This document shows, in pieces, positions 63,314 through 64,000 of a stretch of DNA of 64,000 bases. The translations under genes and the position numbers were made by a program. Source of the stretch: Bradyrhizobium guangxiense. Its GTDB lineage: Bacteria; Pseudomonadota; Alphaproteobacteria; Rhizobiales; Xanthobacteraceae. Position 1 is the first letter of the stretch; each line of letters begins with the position of its first letter. Below the pieces are notes generated by a model that was given only the letters and a program-made list of their open reading frames with translations, had not been told where the DNA came from and made no database searches. Where the stretch lies: assembly GCF_004114915.1 (NCBI RefSeq), contig NZ_CP022219.1:2014501-2078500 (forward strand). The letters run 5' to 3'.

Positions 63314-64000
63314 ATGAGGTTACCTTTCTGCGCAGTTGGCGCCGCAGTCCTGTGGGTCATGTCCCCAGTATCGGTATCGACAGTGCACGCTGACATGGCG
63401 GGACACGGCGGACCCGTTCGGGCGCTCGCTGTTTCTCCCGATGGGAACGGCCTGTTGTCCGGCAGCTTCGATACGGCAGCCATTCGCTGGTCGCTGGAGA
63501 CGGACACGGCGGAGCAAGTGCTGCGGTACCATGCGGATGCCGTCAACGCGGTCGCCTTTCTCAAGGACGGCCGCATCGTCACGGCCGGGGCCGATGCACG
63601 GATTGCTGTTTGGATGACGGGCCGGCCGCAGCCGGAGCGAGTGTTCGAGGGACATGTCGGCCCAATTGTCGCGCTCGCGGTCTCTCCCGACGGCGCATGT
63701 CTCGCATCGGCGTCATGGGATCGGACAGTGCGGTTGTGGTCGCTGTCGGACGGGACCTCGCGCGTGCTGGAAGGGCATTCACAGAACGTCAACGGCGTCG
63801 CATTCTCGCCGGACGGCAAGTCACTCGTGAGCGTCGGCTATGATCTGACCTTGCGCATCTGGCACTTGCCTGACAGCAAGCCCGATATCATCACCTTGCC
63901 GGCGCCGCTCAACGCTGTGGCCGTGGCGCCGGACGGCGAAATCGTCACGGGTGCTGTCGATGGCATGCTGCGCATGCTGACTGCGGACGGCAAGATCAGC
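63314..64000 (+). CDS. Exported WD40-repeat protein (3' end beyond window)
   Basis: The frame is open from ATG 63314 to the window end, 229 codons. A signal peptide (VGAAVLWVMSPVSVSTVHA) is followed by WD40 repeats with GH...WD pairs such as GHVGPIVALAVSPDG, SWDRTVRLWSL and GHSQNVNGVAFSPDG. At least five blades are visible. Periplasmic WD40 proteins of this kind in rhizobia often carry a C-terminal cytochrome c domain; whether this one does lies beyond the window. The ribosome-binding site is weak, so the start is less sure than the frame. Confidence 0.8.
   Translation, partial: MRLPFCAVGAAVLWVMSPVSVSTVHADMAGHGGPVRALAVSPDGNGLLSGSFDTAAIRWSLETDTAEQVLRYHADAVNAVAFLKDGRIVTAGADARIAVWMTGRPQPERVFEGHVGPIVALAVSPDGACLASASWDRTVRLWSLSDGTSRVLEGHSQNVNGVAFSPDGKSLVSVGYDLTLRIWHLPDSKPDIITLPAPLNAVAVAPDGEIVTGAVDGMLRMLTADGKIS

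Overview
The window is chromosomal DNA of a GC-rich alphaproteobacterium, most probably Bradyrhizobium or a close relative. This rests on gene families and order: a cycHJKL-type cytochrome c maturation operon, a FeuP/FeuQ-like two-component pair, DUF1214/DUF1254 proteins, CadC/TolB-type regulators, many small secreted proteins, and intergenic palindromes of the kind abundant in that genus. I saw no rRNA, tRNA or CRISPR array. All assignments are from reading the sequence; no database search was run.

Layout. 1-4.3 kb: an arsenic-type operon with an ArsR repressor carrying a C-terminal CC-x5-C thiol triad, a flavin monooxygenase with a Cys-rich tail, and two MFS transporters. Nearly identical operator-like sites precede the first and second genes. 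4.4-10 kb: an IclR regulator divergent from a PLP enzyme and a complete polar amino-acid ABC importer, with three intergenic palindromic repeats. 10-19.3 kb: an accessory-looking stretch with two tandem winged-helix/TolB-type regulators (one internally deleted), a putative zinc metalloprotein, an O-methyltransferase, a beta-lactamase-fold hydrolase, a PAP2 membrane protein, an IS5-type transposase remnant and a 22-bp repeat flanking the block. 19.5-32.8 kb: DUF1254/DUF1214 pair, penicillin-binding protein 1A, a YcgN-type Cys-cluster protein, a DHA2 efflux pump, a triple-GAF histidine kinase, a ThDP enzyme and a large winged-helix/ATPase/TPR regulator.

33-40 kb: a fused remnant of a VOC gene and an ABM gene, an aldo/keto reductase, a secreted alpha/beta hydrolase, a divergent AraC regulator, and a molybdenum hydroxylase (IorA/IorB type) followed by a diheme c-type cytochrome. 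40-43 kb: a 917-residue RTX calcium-binding protein. 43-47.3 kb: a tight three-gene operon of AMP/thymidine phosphorylase, PRPP-synthetase-like protein and beta-CASP RNase-like MBL protein, with an FNR/FixK-type box spaced correctly from a plausible -10. This is the most interesting system here: it looks like RNA/nucleotide ribose salvage under micro-oxic control. 47.5-53.9 kb: Flp pilin, Ku (NHEJ), a 51-residue membrane protein, the FeuPQ-like pair and two uncharacterised proteins.

53.9-64 kb: cycHJKL (ccmI-ccmE-ccmF-ccmH) behind a perfect TTGA-N6-TCAA palindrome, a chemoreceptor, a DegP protease, an OmpR-type regulator with no kinase beside it, two small secreted proteins and the start of a WD40 protein cut by the window edge.

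Starts were moved from the longest reading frame where a ribosome-binding site or family alignment supports it; the reasons are in each entry.
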